NCBI RefSeq assembly: GCF_023715885.1
Contig: NZ_JAMBOY010000001.1
Location: forward strand, 496,001-560,000
Direction of reading: 5' to 3'
Length of the DNA: 64,000 bases
Source of the DNA: Microbacterium hydrocarbonoxydans
GTDB lineage: Bacteria; Actinomycetota; Actinomycetes; Actinomycetales; Microbacteriaceae
Positions 35,259-44,213 of this stretch are shown piece by piece. The notes below the pieces were generated by a model. The model did not search any database. It saw only the letters and a program-made list of their open reading frames with translations, and was not told the DNA's origin. How positions within the stretch are numbered: position 1 is the stretch's first letter; every line of letters starts with the position of its first letter. The position numbers and the translations under genes were made by a program.

Positions 35259-36222
35259 AGTTCACCCACTTGCGCTGCCCGACGAACTGCAGAGCCGTGA
35301 TGAGCATCACCACGACGAAGAGGATCCACGCGAGCGCGGATGCGTAGCCGAGCCGATCGAACACGAAGCCGTTGCGGTACAGGTAGAGCACGAACGTGTT
35401 CGTGCTCTCGCCCGGACCGCCCTGGGTCAGGAACAGCGGCTGCACGAAAACCTGGAAGGCGCCGATCATGGTCATGGTCGAGCAGAAGAACAGCGAGGGA
35501 GACAGCAGCGGGAGGATGATGAACCGCAGTCGCTGCCAGGCGGTCGTGCCGTCGATGCGGGACGCCTCGAGGAGCTCCTTCGGAATGGCGCTCAGGCCGG
35601 CCGAGAGCACGATGACGTTGTAGCCGAATGACTGCCACACCGACATCGCGATCACCGACGGGAGCGCCCACGCCGAATCGGAGAGCCAATTCGGCCCGTC
35701 GATCCCGACCGTGGCGAGCATCGAGTTCACGAGCCCGTCCTGCGACAGCAGCAGCCTCCACACCAGCGCGTTGGCGACCATCGGGGTGATGACCGGCAGG
35801 AAGAAGACCACCCGCCACGCACCAGCCGCCTTCATGCGGGTGTTGAGCCAGAGCGAGATCGTGAGCGCGACGAACAGGTTCAGCGCCGTGTAGACCACCG
35901 CGAAGATCACGGTGTTGCCCAGCACGGTGTAGAACGTCGGGTCTCGGAACAGCTTGACGTAGTTGTCGACGCCGATGAAGTCGGGGCTGCCGAACAGCTT
36001 CCAGTCGAAGAGGCTGATGAACGCCGAGCCGAACAGCGGCGTGAGGATGAACAGGACGAAACCGATCATCCCCGGCGCGAGGAACGCCACCGCCACCCAG
36101 CCGTGACCCCGCCGTCGCGGTAGACGCGGCACCCGCGGGGCGGGGGCGCCGGTCGGCACCCCCGCCACGTCGGGCATCGCAGAGGAGGCCGCAGCCTCTC
36201 TCCGGTCGCTCATGATGGCCAT
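35251..36222 (-). CDS. Sugar ABC transporter permease (MalF-type)
   Basis: A 323-residue permease. The first 40 residues are polar and proline/arginine-rich, then six helices. The EAA loop is LLEASRIDGTTAWQRLRFIILP, read here as EASRIDGTTAWQRLRFIILP, followed by MIGAFQVFVQPLFLTQGGPG, the GGP motif of CUT1 permeases. ATG 36213 is an alternative start. Between it and the upstream lipoprotein gene only a few bases are found. Confidence 0.92.
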   Translation of the reverse strand: MAIMSDRREAAASSAMPDVAGVPTGAPAPRVPRLPRRRGHGWVAVAFLAPGMIGFVLFILTPLFGSAFISLFDWKLFGSPDFIGVDNYVKLFRDPTFYTVLGNTVIFAVVYTALNLFVALTISLWLNTRMKAAGAWRVVFFLPVITPMVANALVWRLLLSQDGLVNSMLATVGIDGPNWLSDSAWALPSVIAMSVWQSFGYNVIVLSAGLSAIPKELLEASRIDGTTAWQRLRFIILPLLSPSLFFCSTMTMIGAFQVFVQPLFLTQGGPGESTNTFVLYLYRNGFVFDRLGYASALAWILFVVVMLITALQFVGQRKWVNYE

Positions 36223-36226
36223 CCGC

Positions 36227-37483
36227 TCAGCCCGCCACCGAGTTCTGGATCGTCTCCATGATCTCCTCGGCCGTCAGCTCGCCGCGGTAGCCCTGCACGC
36301 CGTACTGCGTCATGAGGGTCTCGACCTGATTCCAGGTGGGGGTCGTACGCTGCGGCGTCGCATCCGACAGCAGCGCCTCGACGACCTCGGCCGCGCCCTC
36401 TGTCTTGCCCTCGGCCCACGCCGGAAGCGCCTCGATGCGGGCGGGGACGATGCCCCGGGCCTCGGCCTGCTTCTCCTGCACCGACAGCGAGGTGAGCGCC
36501 TCGATAGCCGCGAACGCCTCTTCCGGCCGCTCGCAGTTCGCCGCGATCCCGAAGCCCGAGCCGGCGGTCATGGCCGCAGCACTGCCGCTGGTCGACGGCA
36601 CGATCGTGACGCCGAGCGTGAAGTCGGCGGCTTCGGCGAAGCTGCCGTACATCCATGGCCCCTCGATGAGCATCGGCACCGCACCGGAGGTGAACGCCTG
36701 CTGCGACACCTCGGAGCCGTCGGCCGCCTCCGGCGCCTTCGCGACCTGGTCGACCGCGACGAGGTCGAAGAAACTCTGCATCTGCTCGACGAAGTCGGGG
36801 TTGGTGAGGTCCAGCTCACCGTCCTCCGTGACGGCGGGTACGCCGTCGGCCAGCGACCAGGCGTTCGGGATGAAGATGCCGGGTGCCAGCGCGAGCCCCT
36901 TCTTGTCACCATCGGTCAGGGCTTTCGCGTCGGAGATGAACTGGTCTCGCGTGTAGTCCGTGCCAGGGAGCTGCAGGCCAGCGGCCTGGAACGCCTCGAC
37001 GTTGTAGAACAGCACGATCGGCTCGGCGTCGTACGGGATCGCCCGGATCGTGCCGTCGACCGTCATACCGGCGAGCATCGACGCGTCGATCTCATCGGTG
37101 TCGAATCCGCTCTCCTCGATGAGGTCGTCGAGCGGCATCAGCAGATCGCCGAGCTCCTGAGCGCGTGCGGCCTGCGTCGTCAGCAGACACGGCGGATTGC
37201 TGCCGCTGAGTCGCGTCTTGACCTTGGTCCAGTAGTCCGAGAAGCTCGGTCCCTCGACGGAGATGTCGAGGTCGGGGTCCTCGGCCTTCGCACCGGAGAT
37301 GAAGTCGGCCCACTGCGCCTGATCGCCCTCGCTGGCGGCCCAGGTGTAGAGCACGAGCGGACCGCCGGCGTCTCCGCCGCCTCCGCCCGAGCTGCTCGCG
37401 CACCCGGCGAGGGTGACCGCGGCGAGTCCGGCGATGCCGGAGACGATCAGGCGCCTGGCACGGCGCGTGGGGACTGCATTCAT
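36227..37483 (-). CDS. Sugar-binding lipoprotein of the ABC importer
   Basis: A 418-residue extracellular binding protein. The N-terminus is a lipoprotein signal: basic RRARR, hydrophobic core, lipobox LAGC, and then SSSGGGGGD as a flexible linker. The rest follows the solute-binding protein family 1 layout (LYTWAASEGDQAQWADFISG; later PIVLFYNVEAFQAAGLQLPG). It would capture a sugar or glycoside for the two permeases downstream. ATG 37483 is fixed by AAGGAGG ahead of it. GCATC-ATC-GATGC (37507-37519), a small palindrome upstream, could be a regulatory site. Confidence 0.92.
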   Translation of the reverse strand: MNAVPTRRARRLIVSGIAGLAAVTLAGCASSSGGGGGDAGGPLVLYTWAASEGDQAQWADFISGAKAEDPDLDISVEGPSFSDYWTKVKTRLSGSNPPCLLTTQAARAQELGDLLMPLDDLIEESGFDTDEIDASMLAGMTVDGTIRAIPYDAEPIVLFYNVEAFQAAGLQLPGTDYTRDQFISDAKALTDGDKKGLALAPGIFIPNAWSLADGVPAVTEDGELDLTNPDFVEQMQSFFDLVAVDQVAKAPEAADGSEVSQQAFTSGAVPMLIEGPWMYGSFAEAADFTLGVTIVPSTSGSAAAMTAGSGFGIAANCERPEEAFAAIEALTSLSVQEKQAEARGIVPARIEALPAWAEGKTEGAAEVVEALLSDATPQRTTPTWNQVETLMTQYGVQGYRGELTAEEIMETIQNSVAG

Positions 37484-37595
37484 ACTGTCTGCCTCCTTCA
37501 TTGGATGCATCATCGATGCGTGGGTGAGGGGTACCGCTCGGATGCGTCCGGCCTCGATCGGGGTGGAGGTGGCCCGGACGCTGTCATGTCTGTGA

Positions 37596-38945
37596 TCAGG
37601 TGGTGGAGAAGTCGATGGCGACGACGTCGATCAGCGCTCCGCTCGGGTCGGGGGCGACGATGCGCAGTTCGCCGAGATCGTCCCCGGCCGTCGAGGCCTC
37701 GTGCACCTCGAAGGTCGCATCGTGCTGCAGGTCGAGGCCGTCGGCCAGGCGGTGCACGCGGGTGATGCGCCGCACCGGGAGCCCCCGCACGATGATCTCG
37801 TCGACCGGCAGGGCCGTGAGGTGCAGGTAGAGCCGCCCATCTCGGGCGGTCGTCGGTCCATGGAAGTCGATCCCCTCGGTGGGGTCGACGCCGATCACGG
37901 ACTCGGCGTGAGCCGGCATCCAGTCGGCGAACTCCTGCAGCCGTTCCTGCTCGACCTCGGGGAGCGCGCCGTCGGGGCCCGGGCCGACGTTGAGCAGCAG
38001 ATTGCCGCCGCGTGCGACGACGTCGATGAGCGTCACGAGCAGCGAGCGCGCCGACTTCTCGTTGTCGGGACCACGACGGTAGGCCCAGTGGTCGCCGATC
38101 GTGAGGCACAGCTCCCAGGGGCCGGTCGGCGCGGCGAGCGGGAAGCCCTGCTCGGGAGTGCGGTAGTCGCCCTGCCCTGGTAGCCGGTCGTTGATCACGA
38201 CGTCCGGCTGCAGCTCCTTGATGAGACGCCGCAGCGCGGGAGCCGTCCATTCGACCGCTGAGCGCTCCCAGTCGCCGTCGAACCAGAGCAGGTCGATCGT
38301 GCCGTAGTTGCTGAGCAGCTCGCGCAGTTGCGCGCGGAGATACTCCAGGTAGCGTTCCCATTCCTCGGGGCTCGAACGGCGGTGGCGGTCGGTCGCGTCC
38401 GGGGTGTCCGCGAACTCGGGGAGTCCGGCGGCCGGCCAGTGCTCGAGCTTGTAGGGCAGGTCCTCGTCACGGAAGGCCGGGTAGTCGGGGTGGTTCCAGT
38501 CGGGCAGGCTGTAGTAGATGCCGACGCGGAGCCCTGCCGCGCGCACGGCCTCGACGAACTCGCGGGTGATGTCGCGCCGGAAGGGGCCGTGCTCGACACC
38601 GAAGTCCGACTGCTCGGTGAAGAACATGTTGTAACCCGCGTGGTGCCGGGCGGTGAAGACGACATAGGTGGCGCCCGCCTCGCGCGCCCGACGGGCGAGG
38701 TCTGCCGCATCCCAGTCGGTCGGGTCGAACGTCGGCGCGGTCGCCTGGTACTCCGCGACCGTGACGCGGTCCTCGACGGCATCCTGCCCGGGGATGATGG
38801 AGCGTCCGACGAGCGGCCAGGAGATCTCGACGCCCTGCTGGGAGGCCTGGTCCCAGTGCACGAAGATTCCGAGACCCGCCCCGCTGAACCATTCGCCGCC
38901 GGGGATGCGCTGGGTCTGCCGGCGGAAGACTGCTGCGTCTGCCAT
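37596..38945 (-). CDS. GH29 alpha-L-fucosidase (A)
   Basis: A 449-residue glycoside hydrolase of family GH29 without a signal peptide, so probably cytoplasmic. Key parts: GLGIFVHW at 25-31 (first barrel strand), FTARHHAGYNMF with HH at 101-102, and the nucleophile strand IDLLWFDGDW with D223. The later GGNLLLNVGPGPDG is typical of the family. It would release alpha-L-fucose (or a close analogue) from imported oligosaccharides. ATG 38945 follows GAGGAGAG. It is divergent from a second GH29 gene, with 82 bp between. Confidence 0.88.
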   Translation of the reverse strand: MADAAVFRRQTQRIPGGEWFSGAGLGIFVHWDQASQQGVEISWPLVGRSIIPGQDAVEDRVTVAEYQATAPTFDPTDWDAADLARRAREAGATYVVFTARHHAGYNMFFTEQSDFGVEHGPFRRDITREFVEAVRAAGLRVGIYYSLPDWNHPDYPAFRDEDLPYKLEHWPAAGLPEFADTPDATDRHRRSSPEEWERYLEYLRAQLRELLSNYGTIDLLWFDGDWERSAVEWTAPALRRLIKELQPDVVINDRLPGQGDYRTPEQGFPLAAPTGPWELCLTIGDHWAYRRGPDNEKSARSLLVTLIDVVARGGNLLLNVGPGPDGALPEVEQERLQEFADWMPAHAESVIGVDPTEGIDFHGPTTARDGRLYLHLTALPVDEIIVRGLPVRRITRVHRLADGLDLQHDATFEVHEASTAGDDLGELRIVAPDPSGALIDVVAIDFSTT

Positions 38946-39027
38946 GACTCTCCTCATCGAGATCACAATTTCCTATAGGATACCTGATACGCAATATATC
39001 CCACAACGGAGTGAAGGAGAAGCGCCG
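38946..39027. promoter_or_regulatory. Divergent promoter/operator region between two GH29 genes
   Basis: This 82-bp stretch is AT-rich compared with its surroundings. It holds TCCTATAGGA (38971-38980), a perfect 10-bp palindrome, and a GATAC direct repeat (38979-38983 and 38986-38990). These are candidates for the GntR/FCD regulator encoded at 31437. CAATATAT (38992-38999) could include a -10 box for the plus-strand genes, and AAGGAG precedes the plus-strand ATG. Confidence 0.5.
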
Positions 39028-40356
39028 ATGGTCATGTTCGAGAAGGACGCCGTCAGGCCCGCCGAGTACCGCCGGTTCGAGCGACCGCTGCCCGAGTGGT
39101 ACCGCGGCGCCGGTCTGGGCATCTTCGTGCACTGGGGGCCGTACTCGGTGCCGGCATGGGCTGAGCCGACCGGCGAGCTCGGCGCTGTATCCCGCGAGGA
39201 GTGGTACGCGCACAACCCGTATGCGGAGTGGTACGCCAACACGATCCGCATCGAGGGATCCCCGGCGCGTGTGCATCACGAGACCGTGCACGGCGGTGCC
39301 CCTTACGACGACTTCCTCGACCGGTGGCGCGCGGAGGAGTTCGATCCCGACGAGGTGCTCGCCGTCGTCGCTGCGACCGGAGCGCGCTATTTCATCCCCA
39401 CGACCAAGCATCACGACGGCGTCACGCTATGGGACGCTCCGGGCACCGACGGCCGCAACACGGTGGCGCGCGGACCTCGCCGCGACCTGATCGGCGCCTT
39501 CGCCGACGCCACCCGACGGGCGGGCCTGCGGTTCGGGGTCTATTACTCGGGCGGCCTCGACTGGCACTTCTCCGACCTGCCGCCCATCGATCACGACGGC
39601 GCCCCGGCGCCCGACGACCTCCCGTACGCCGAGTACGCGCACGACCATCTCGTCGACCTGGTCGAGCGATACCGCCCGGACATCCTGTGGGGCGACATCC
39701 GCTGGCCGGATGCCGGCATCGCGCCCGGTCCGAAAAGCCTCGCGCACGCGTTCGACGTCTTCTACGACGCGGTGCCGGACGGAGTCGTCAACGACCGGTG
39801 GGGCAGGTCGCACTGGGACTTCCGCACGAGCGAGTACGTGCACGGCACGGCGGTCGAGGTCGGCGACGCGTGGGAGAACACCCGTGGCATCGGCCTCTCC
39901 TTCGGCCACAACCGCAACGAGACGTCCGAGCATCTGCTCTCGGCGGAGGAAGCGGTGCGGCTGCTCGTCGACGTCGTCTCCCGCGGCGGGAACCTGCTGC
40001 TGAACATCGGCCTCGACGCGGCGGGCCGCATTCCCGATCTCCAGCGGCAGACGCTCGAGGGCATCGCCGCGTGGACTGCCCGACACGGCCACACCGTCTT
40101 CGACGCCCGACCGGTGGACGGGCTGAACCCTTCCGACGACCCGTGGGTGCGATGGACCCGCTCGGGCGACGCCGTGCACGCCCTGGTCGACGCGCGAGGG
40201 ACCGTGAGTCTTGCCGACCCCAGCGGGATGCTCGACGAGACGACGGCGCAGATCGCCGGCACGCCGGTCGCCGCGACCAGGACCGGGGATGCCATCCTGG
40301 TCGAGGCGACGGGTGCCGAGGGTCCCGTCGCGATCTCGTTCCGGGTCCGCACCTGA
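39028..40356 (+). CDS. GH29 alpha-L-fucosidase (B)
   Basis: A 442-residue GH29 protein, again without a signal peptide. It shares GLGIFVHWGPYS (29-40), the TTKHHDG motif (125-131), and the nucleophile strand PDILWGDIRW with D223. The region between 42 and 90 is longer than in protein A (a different active-site loop, EEWYAHNPYAEWYANT), so substrate range probably differs. ATG 39028 is preceded by AAGGAGAAG. It is co-transcribed with the mutarotase gene, 16 bp downstream. Confidence 0.88.
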   Translation: MVMFEKDAVRPAEYRRFERPLPEWYRGAGLGIFVHWGPYSVPAWAEPTGELGAVSREEWYAHNPYAEWYANTIRIEGSPARVHHETVHGGAPYDDFLDRWRAEEFDPDEVLAVVAATGARYFIPTTKHHDGVTLWDAPGTDGRNTVARGPRRDLIGAFADATRRAGLRFGVYYSGGLDWHFSDLPPIDHDGAPAPDDLPYAEYAHDHLVDLVERYRPDILWGDIRWPDAGIAPGPKSLAHAFDVFYDAVPDGVVNDRWGRSHWDFRTSEYVHGTAVEVGDAWENTRGIGLSFGHNRNETSEHLLSAEEAVRLLVDVVSRGGNLLLNIGLDAAGRIPDLQRQTLEGIAAWTARHGHTVFDARPVDGLNPSDDPWVRWTRSGDAVHALVDARGTVSLADPSGMLDETTAQIAGTPVAATRTGDAILVEATGAEGPVAISFRVRT

Positions 40357-40372
40357 CGAAAGGCCACTCACC

Positions 40373-40702
40373 ATGCGCATCGCCCTGCACTCCGAGATCC
40401 GCGACGGCGCGGTCGACGACTACCGCACCAACCACGAGCGGATCCCCGACGACCTCGCCGCGACGTTCGCTCGTATCGGAATCCATGAGTGGACGATCTG
40501 GCGCTCGGGGCACCGCCTGTTCCACCTCGTCGAGTGCGACGACTGGGATGCCGCGGTCGCGGCGCTCGCCGACGACCCGGCCGACCACGCCTGGCAGGCC
40601 GACATCGGTCGCTTCGTCGAGTTGTTCCGCGATGCAGACGGCGCCGAGGGCACCGCGCCCCTCGAGCAGGTGTGGGATCTCTCGGCACAGCGCGACGCCT
40701 GA
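40373..40702 (+). CDS. L-rhamnose/L-fucose mutarotase-family protein
   Basis: A 109-residue protein of the RhaM/DUF718 family: MRIALHSEIRDGAVDDYRTNH, given here as RIALHSEIRDGAVDDY, followed by IPDDLAATFARIGIHEWTIW, RLFHLVEC, and DHAWQADIGRFVELF. The family converts anomers of deoxy-sugars. In this locus it would speed the alpha/beta exchange of the sugar released by the fucosidases before the C1-dehydrogenase acts. Size matches the family. Confidence 0.87.
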   Translation: MRIALHSEIRDGAVDDYRTNHERIPDDLAATFARIGIHEWTIWRSGHRLFHLVECDDWDAAVAALADDPADHAWQADIGRFVELFRDADGAEGTAPLEQVWDLSAQRDA

Positions 40703-40744
40703 CGCCGGTCGGATCGCTCGTCGCTCGCGTGGCAGAGTAGCCCC

Positions 40745-42250
40745 GTGACGCGGGTGTGGGTGCGAGAGCTGCCGGGCTGGATGCTGGCCGCCGCCGTCGC
40801 GCTGATCACCGTGGCGACTGTGGCATCGTCGCCGCGCGCCGAACTGCTCTTCCGCGACGGCGACTCGCTCGTCGTCGCGCTCCTGTCGCGGTCCATCCTC
40901 AGCGGCGAGCCGCTGGACTGGGCGATGTCGAGTGTGCTCTTCCTCCCCGAGACTGCGCTGTTCACCGGCCTTCGCGCGGTGCTTCCGCTCGGGGTCGACG
41001 GTCTGTTCACCGCGAGTGCGGTCGTCGGCATCCTCGCCCTGTACGGAGCGATCCGCCTCGCGGCGGGCCGCGCGAGAGCCGGGCGCGCGCCCGTCGGATG
41101 GTCGGTCGCGGCGGTCGCGATCTTCGGCCTGCTGGCGATGACCGAGACGACGGCGTCGCGGGATGCTCTCGAGCTCGCGTCGCTGCAGCTCACGACGACC
41201 TATTACTCGGCCACTGTCATCGCGGTGGTGCTGTCGATCGGCCTGAGTCGCCGGGTGCTCGACAGCAGCACGCACACGGTGGTCCTCGGCGTCTCCCTCG
41301 GAGCGGTGGCCGCGCTCTCGACGCTGACCAACCCGCTCTACGCGGCGTGGTTCACGATACCGTTCGCCCTGGTGTCGTTCGTCTTCGTGTTCCGTCGGGC
41401 GCTGCGCGTGCGCATCGTGGGTCTCCTCTCCGCCGCGCTGACCGGCACGGGGCTGGGCTTCCTCCTCCGTATTCCGTTCGCAGCATGGATCGCGAACACG
41501 GGTGCCGGATACGCCCAGCCATCGCTGTGGCGCGAATCGATCGGGCACTACTCGGACCTCGCGGCGCACCGTCTGCAGTCACCGCTCGGGGTCGCCGCCC
41601 TTCTCACCGGGTTCGCGCTCCTCGGTCTCGGCGTGCTCCGCAGCATCCGTGCCGACGATCCGGCGTCGCGCATGGTCGCTGTCGCGTCGTGGGCATTTCC
41701 GGTGGCCGTCGTCCTCGGCGCGATCGCTCTCGGCACCCATGCCGCGCGCTACCTCGAGCCGATCGCCTTCCTGCCGGTGCTCTCACTCGTGGCCTCGCCG
41801 CACGCGCTCCGACTCCCGATCCGTCCACGCCGCACGGTCGCCGTCATCGCTGCGGCGATCGTGCTCGTCGTCGGCGCGGTGGGCGCGACCCGTCTCACGG
41901 TCGCTGCGTCCGAGGCGTCAGAGAACCCCGATCTCGCGTGCGTCACCGCATGGATCGACGCGTCGGGTCGAACCGGCGCAGGGCAGTTCTGGACGGCACG
42001 GCTGCCGAAGCTGCACCTCGACGACCCGGCGCAGCTCGTGCAGGTCGACCACCGTCTGAACGGCTACGCGTGGCTCGTGAACCGCACGGACTTCGCGATC
42101 AGCGACGTCAGCTTTCTGGTGGAGGACTCCCAGTCCGTTCCCTGGGAGCTGCCGAAGTCCACCGTGCCCGACGGAATCGTCGAGTGCGGGCGGTGGTCGA
42201 TCCTCGACTTCTCGTCGAATCCACTGCCACTCGGCCCGGTGCACTCGTGA
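40745..42250 (+). CDS. Multi-pass membrane protein of unknown function
   Basis: A 501-residue protein with about ten hydrophobic segments and an extracytoplasmic C-terminal part of about 110 residues. Not recognised. The general plan (first helix, an acidic RDGDS loop at about 37-41, many helices, a soluble end) resembles GT-C glycosyltransferase-like membrane proteins, but no catalytic motif could be confirmed. The GTG start is placed 6 nt after CAGAGT, matching the leaderless rule in this window. It is convergent with the protease gene, 13 bp away. Confidence 0.7.
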   Translation: MTRVWVRELPGWMLAAAVALITVATVASSPRAELLFRDGDSLVVALLSRSILSGEPLDWAMSSVLFLPETALFTGLRAVLPLGVDGLFTASAVVGILALYGAIRLAAGRARAGRAPVGWSVAAVAIFGLLAMTETTASRDALELASLQLTTTYYSATVIAVVLSIGLSRRVLDSSTHTVVLGVSLGAVAALSTLTNPLYAAWFTIPFALVSFVFVFRRALRVRIVGLLSAALTGTGLGFLLRIPFAAWIANTGAGYAQPSLWRESIGHYSDLAAHRLQSPLGVAALLTGFALLGLGVLRSIRADDPASRMVAVASWAFPVAVVLGAIALGTHAARYLEPIAFLPVLSLVASPHALRLPIRPRRTVAVIAAAIVLVVGAVGATRLTVAASEASENPDLACVTAWIDASGRTGAGQFWTARLPKLHLDDPAQLVQVDHRLNGYAWLVNRTDFAISDVSFLVEDSQSVPWELPKSTVPDGIVECGRWSILDFSSNPLPLGPVHS

Positions 42251-42263
42251 GCCCGCGCTGCCG

Positions 42264-44117
42264 TCATCCCCGACGCGCGCGCCGTCGCGACCGGAGGAGC
42301 AGCCAGGCACCCGCGCTCATCAGCACGCCGGCGCCGAGGAGCGCCGGGGACGCATCGCCGCCTCCGGTCGCGGCCAGGCGTCCTGGGCGCGCCGCTGAGC
42401 CCGATGCCTGCTGGCTCGCCGCAGTGACGAGGAACACCGCCGACACCGACCCGGACGACGCGCCGGTCAGAATCACGGTATGCGATCCCGGCGAGGTGCC
42501 GGACGGGACCGACCACGTGAAGGAGACCGAGCCGGACGCATCCGCGATGCGCGCGCCGAGGTCGACGGGATCCGAGGCCATGACACCACTCACGGACTCG
42601 CCGGGACGGAACCCGCTCGCCGTCGCGCTCTGCTGAGCACCCTGCGGCACCTCCGCTTTCGCAAGTGTCAACGACAGCTCAGGGGGCTCGGGCACATCCG
42701 TCATGACCGCGGCCGCGGGTGACGAGTTCCCGGCGGTGTCGGTCGCCGTGACGTTCAACGGGGTCGCGTCGGCCTGCGCGGGGTCGAGATCGACCGTGAA
42801 GGAGCCGTCCTGAGACGCGACGCCGGTGCCGATCGTCGTTCCGTCGGGGGCGCTCACCACGACGGTCGCGCCCGGCTCGGCGGTTCCCGTCACGCGCTTG
42901 CCGTCGCTGGCGAGCGAGGCGGGTGGGGCGGGGGCGACGACATCGGCTCGAGTCCTGATCGAGAGTGTCGCGGTGGTCGAGGTGGTCGACACCACGTTCA
43001 CCTCGACACCGCCGGACGCCGAGGTGAACGTCGAACCGGTGGGCCAGAAGGTGCTGCGCGTCCCGTCGGCTGCGGCTGGTGTGGCGAGCAGCCCCGTTCC
43101 GTTCGCCGGCTGCGACGTGAGAACGCGGACGCCGTACCCGCGGCGATAGGTGACGCCGTCCCAGGTCGCGCTCGAGCGGGCGTTCCAGTTGCCGACGTTA
43201 TAGCCGTCGGGGGTCGTGAACTCCACCCAGTACTTCTTGCCCGAGACGGGATCGGTGATCTGGACGGACCTCAGTCCCTGGCGCAGGTTCACCGATTGCA
43301 GAGTGACCTGCTGTTCCGCGGGGCCGCTGATGTCCAGATAATCGGGCTGGTCGAGGAACCCGAGGCGGATCTGGTTGGGTGTCGAGAGGTCGTTGTAGAC
43401 GAGCTGCAGGCTGCCGCCCATCACGTCGAGGGTGTCGCCGTACTCCTGAAAGGTGCACGATCCGCCGGCGCTGCGGGGCAGTCCGTCGACGCTGCCGTCG
43501 GCGCAGGTGTACACCCCCGCATGACCGAGCGTGAGGTTGTGGCCGAGTTCGTGAGCGATCGGGCCGTCCTGGCGCGGGTTGGATCCGCCCTGCTCGACAT
43601 CGATCCAGGTCGGGTCGTCGATGGATCCGGGCTGCTGTCCGACCCCGCCGAAGCTGCAGCCGGCGACGACGAAGTACAGGAAGTGCGCGCGAGGGCTGCT
43701 CTGATACGCGAGCCACCGCTCCGCGGCGCGCACCCGCTCGTTGCGCCCGGCGCCGCCGGGGTTGCAGGCGGTCTGATCGGTCGTCCCGTTCTCGTCGACA
43801 TCGGCCCACTGCACCGAGACGACGCGGAGGTCGACAGCGCCGTCGCTCTGGTCGAGCCAGTACTGACGGAGGTCGGCGAGCTGATCCATCGCGCGGTCCC
43901 TCAGCACCTCGGGTGCATCCGTCACCGGAGTGGACGTTCCGAGGGCCAGGACCACGGTGACGGGATGGTCCTCCGCAGCGCCGGGTTCCGCGGCGACGGC
44001 CGGTGCGGCGACTCCTCCGAGCATCCCGCCGGCCGCGACGGCCATGGCCACGACGGCACTCGATGCGCTTCTCCACGACCGTTTCCGCTGAGGCGTCCTC
44101 GACTGCATCCGTGCCAT
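42264..44117 (-). CDS. Secreted metzincin-type protease with sortase E-type wall anchor
   Basis: A 617-residue protein. A signal peptide (basic start, hydrophobic 18-38) ends at about AVA-A43. The zinc site is HELGHNLTLGH with H189, E190, H193 and H199, and DVMGG about 30 residues later is the Met-turn of metzincins; the overall layout resembles gametolysin (M11)-type proteases. Ig-like modules follow (about 390-470 and 475-565, with GTAEPGATVVVSAPDG). The tail holds LAATG (581-585), a helix and a basic end, the pattern of sortase E substrates in high-GC Gram-positives. It would therefore act at the cell surface. ATG 44108 is another possible start. Confidence 0.85.
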   Translation of the reverse strand: MARMQSRTPQRKRSWRSASSAVVAMAVAAGGMLGGVAAPAVAAEPGAAEDHPVTVVLALGTSTPVTDAPEVLRDRAMDQLADLRQYWLDQSDGAVDLRVVSVQWADVDENGTTDQTACNPGGAGRNERVRAAERWLAYQSSPRAHFLYFVVAGCSFGGVGQQPGSIDDPTWIDVEQGGSNPRQDGPIAHELGHNLTLGHAGVYTCADGSVDGLPRSAGGSCTFQEYGDTLDVMGGSLQLVYNDLSTPNQIRLGFLDQPDYLDISGPAEQQVTLQSVNLRQGLRSVQITDPVSGKKYWVEFTTPDGYNVGNWNARSSATWDGVTYRRGYGVRVLTSQPANGTGLLATPAAADGTRSTFWPTGSTFTSASGGVEVNVVSTTSTTATLSIRTRADVVAPAPPASLASDGKRVTGTAEPGATVVVSAPDGTTIGTGVASQDGSFTVDLDPAQADATPLNVTATDTAGNSSPAAAVMTDVPEPPELSLTLAKAEVPQGAQQSATASGFRPGESVSGVMASDPVDLGARIADASGSVSFTWSVPSGTSPGSHTVILTGASSGSVSAVFLVTAASQQASGSAARPGRLAATGGGDASPALLGAGVLMSAGAWLLLRSRRRARRG

Positions 44118-44213
44118 CCCCTCCGTCGTCCGGCGGCGCCGCGTCGGCGTACCGCGCAGAAGGCTAGTGGAGGATCGACCGTGTGCGCAGAATACTGCGT
44201 CGACGCCCGATGA

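Noticed and set aside
44181..44200. CGCAG-AATA-CTGCG hairpin after the LacI gene as a terminator
   Set aside because: The stem is only five base pairs with no T run, too weak to call.
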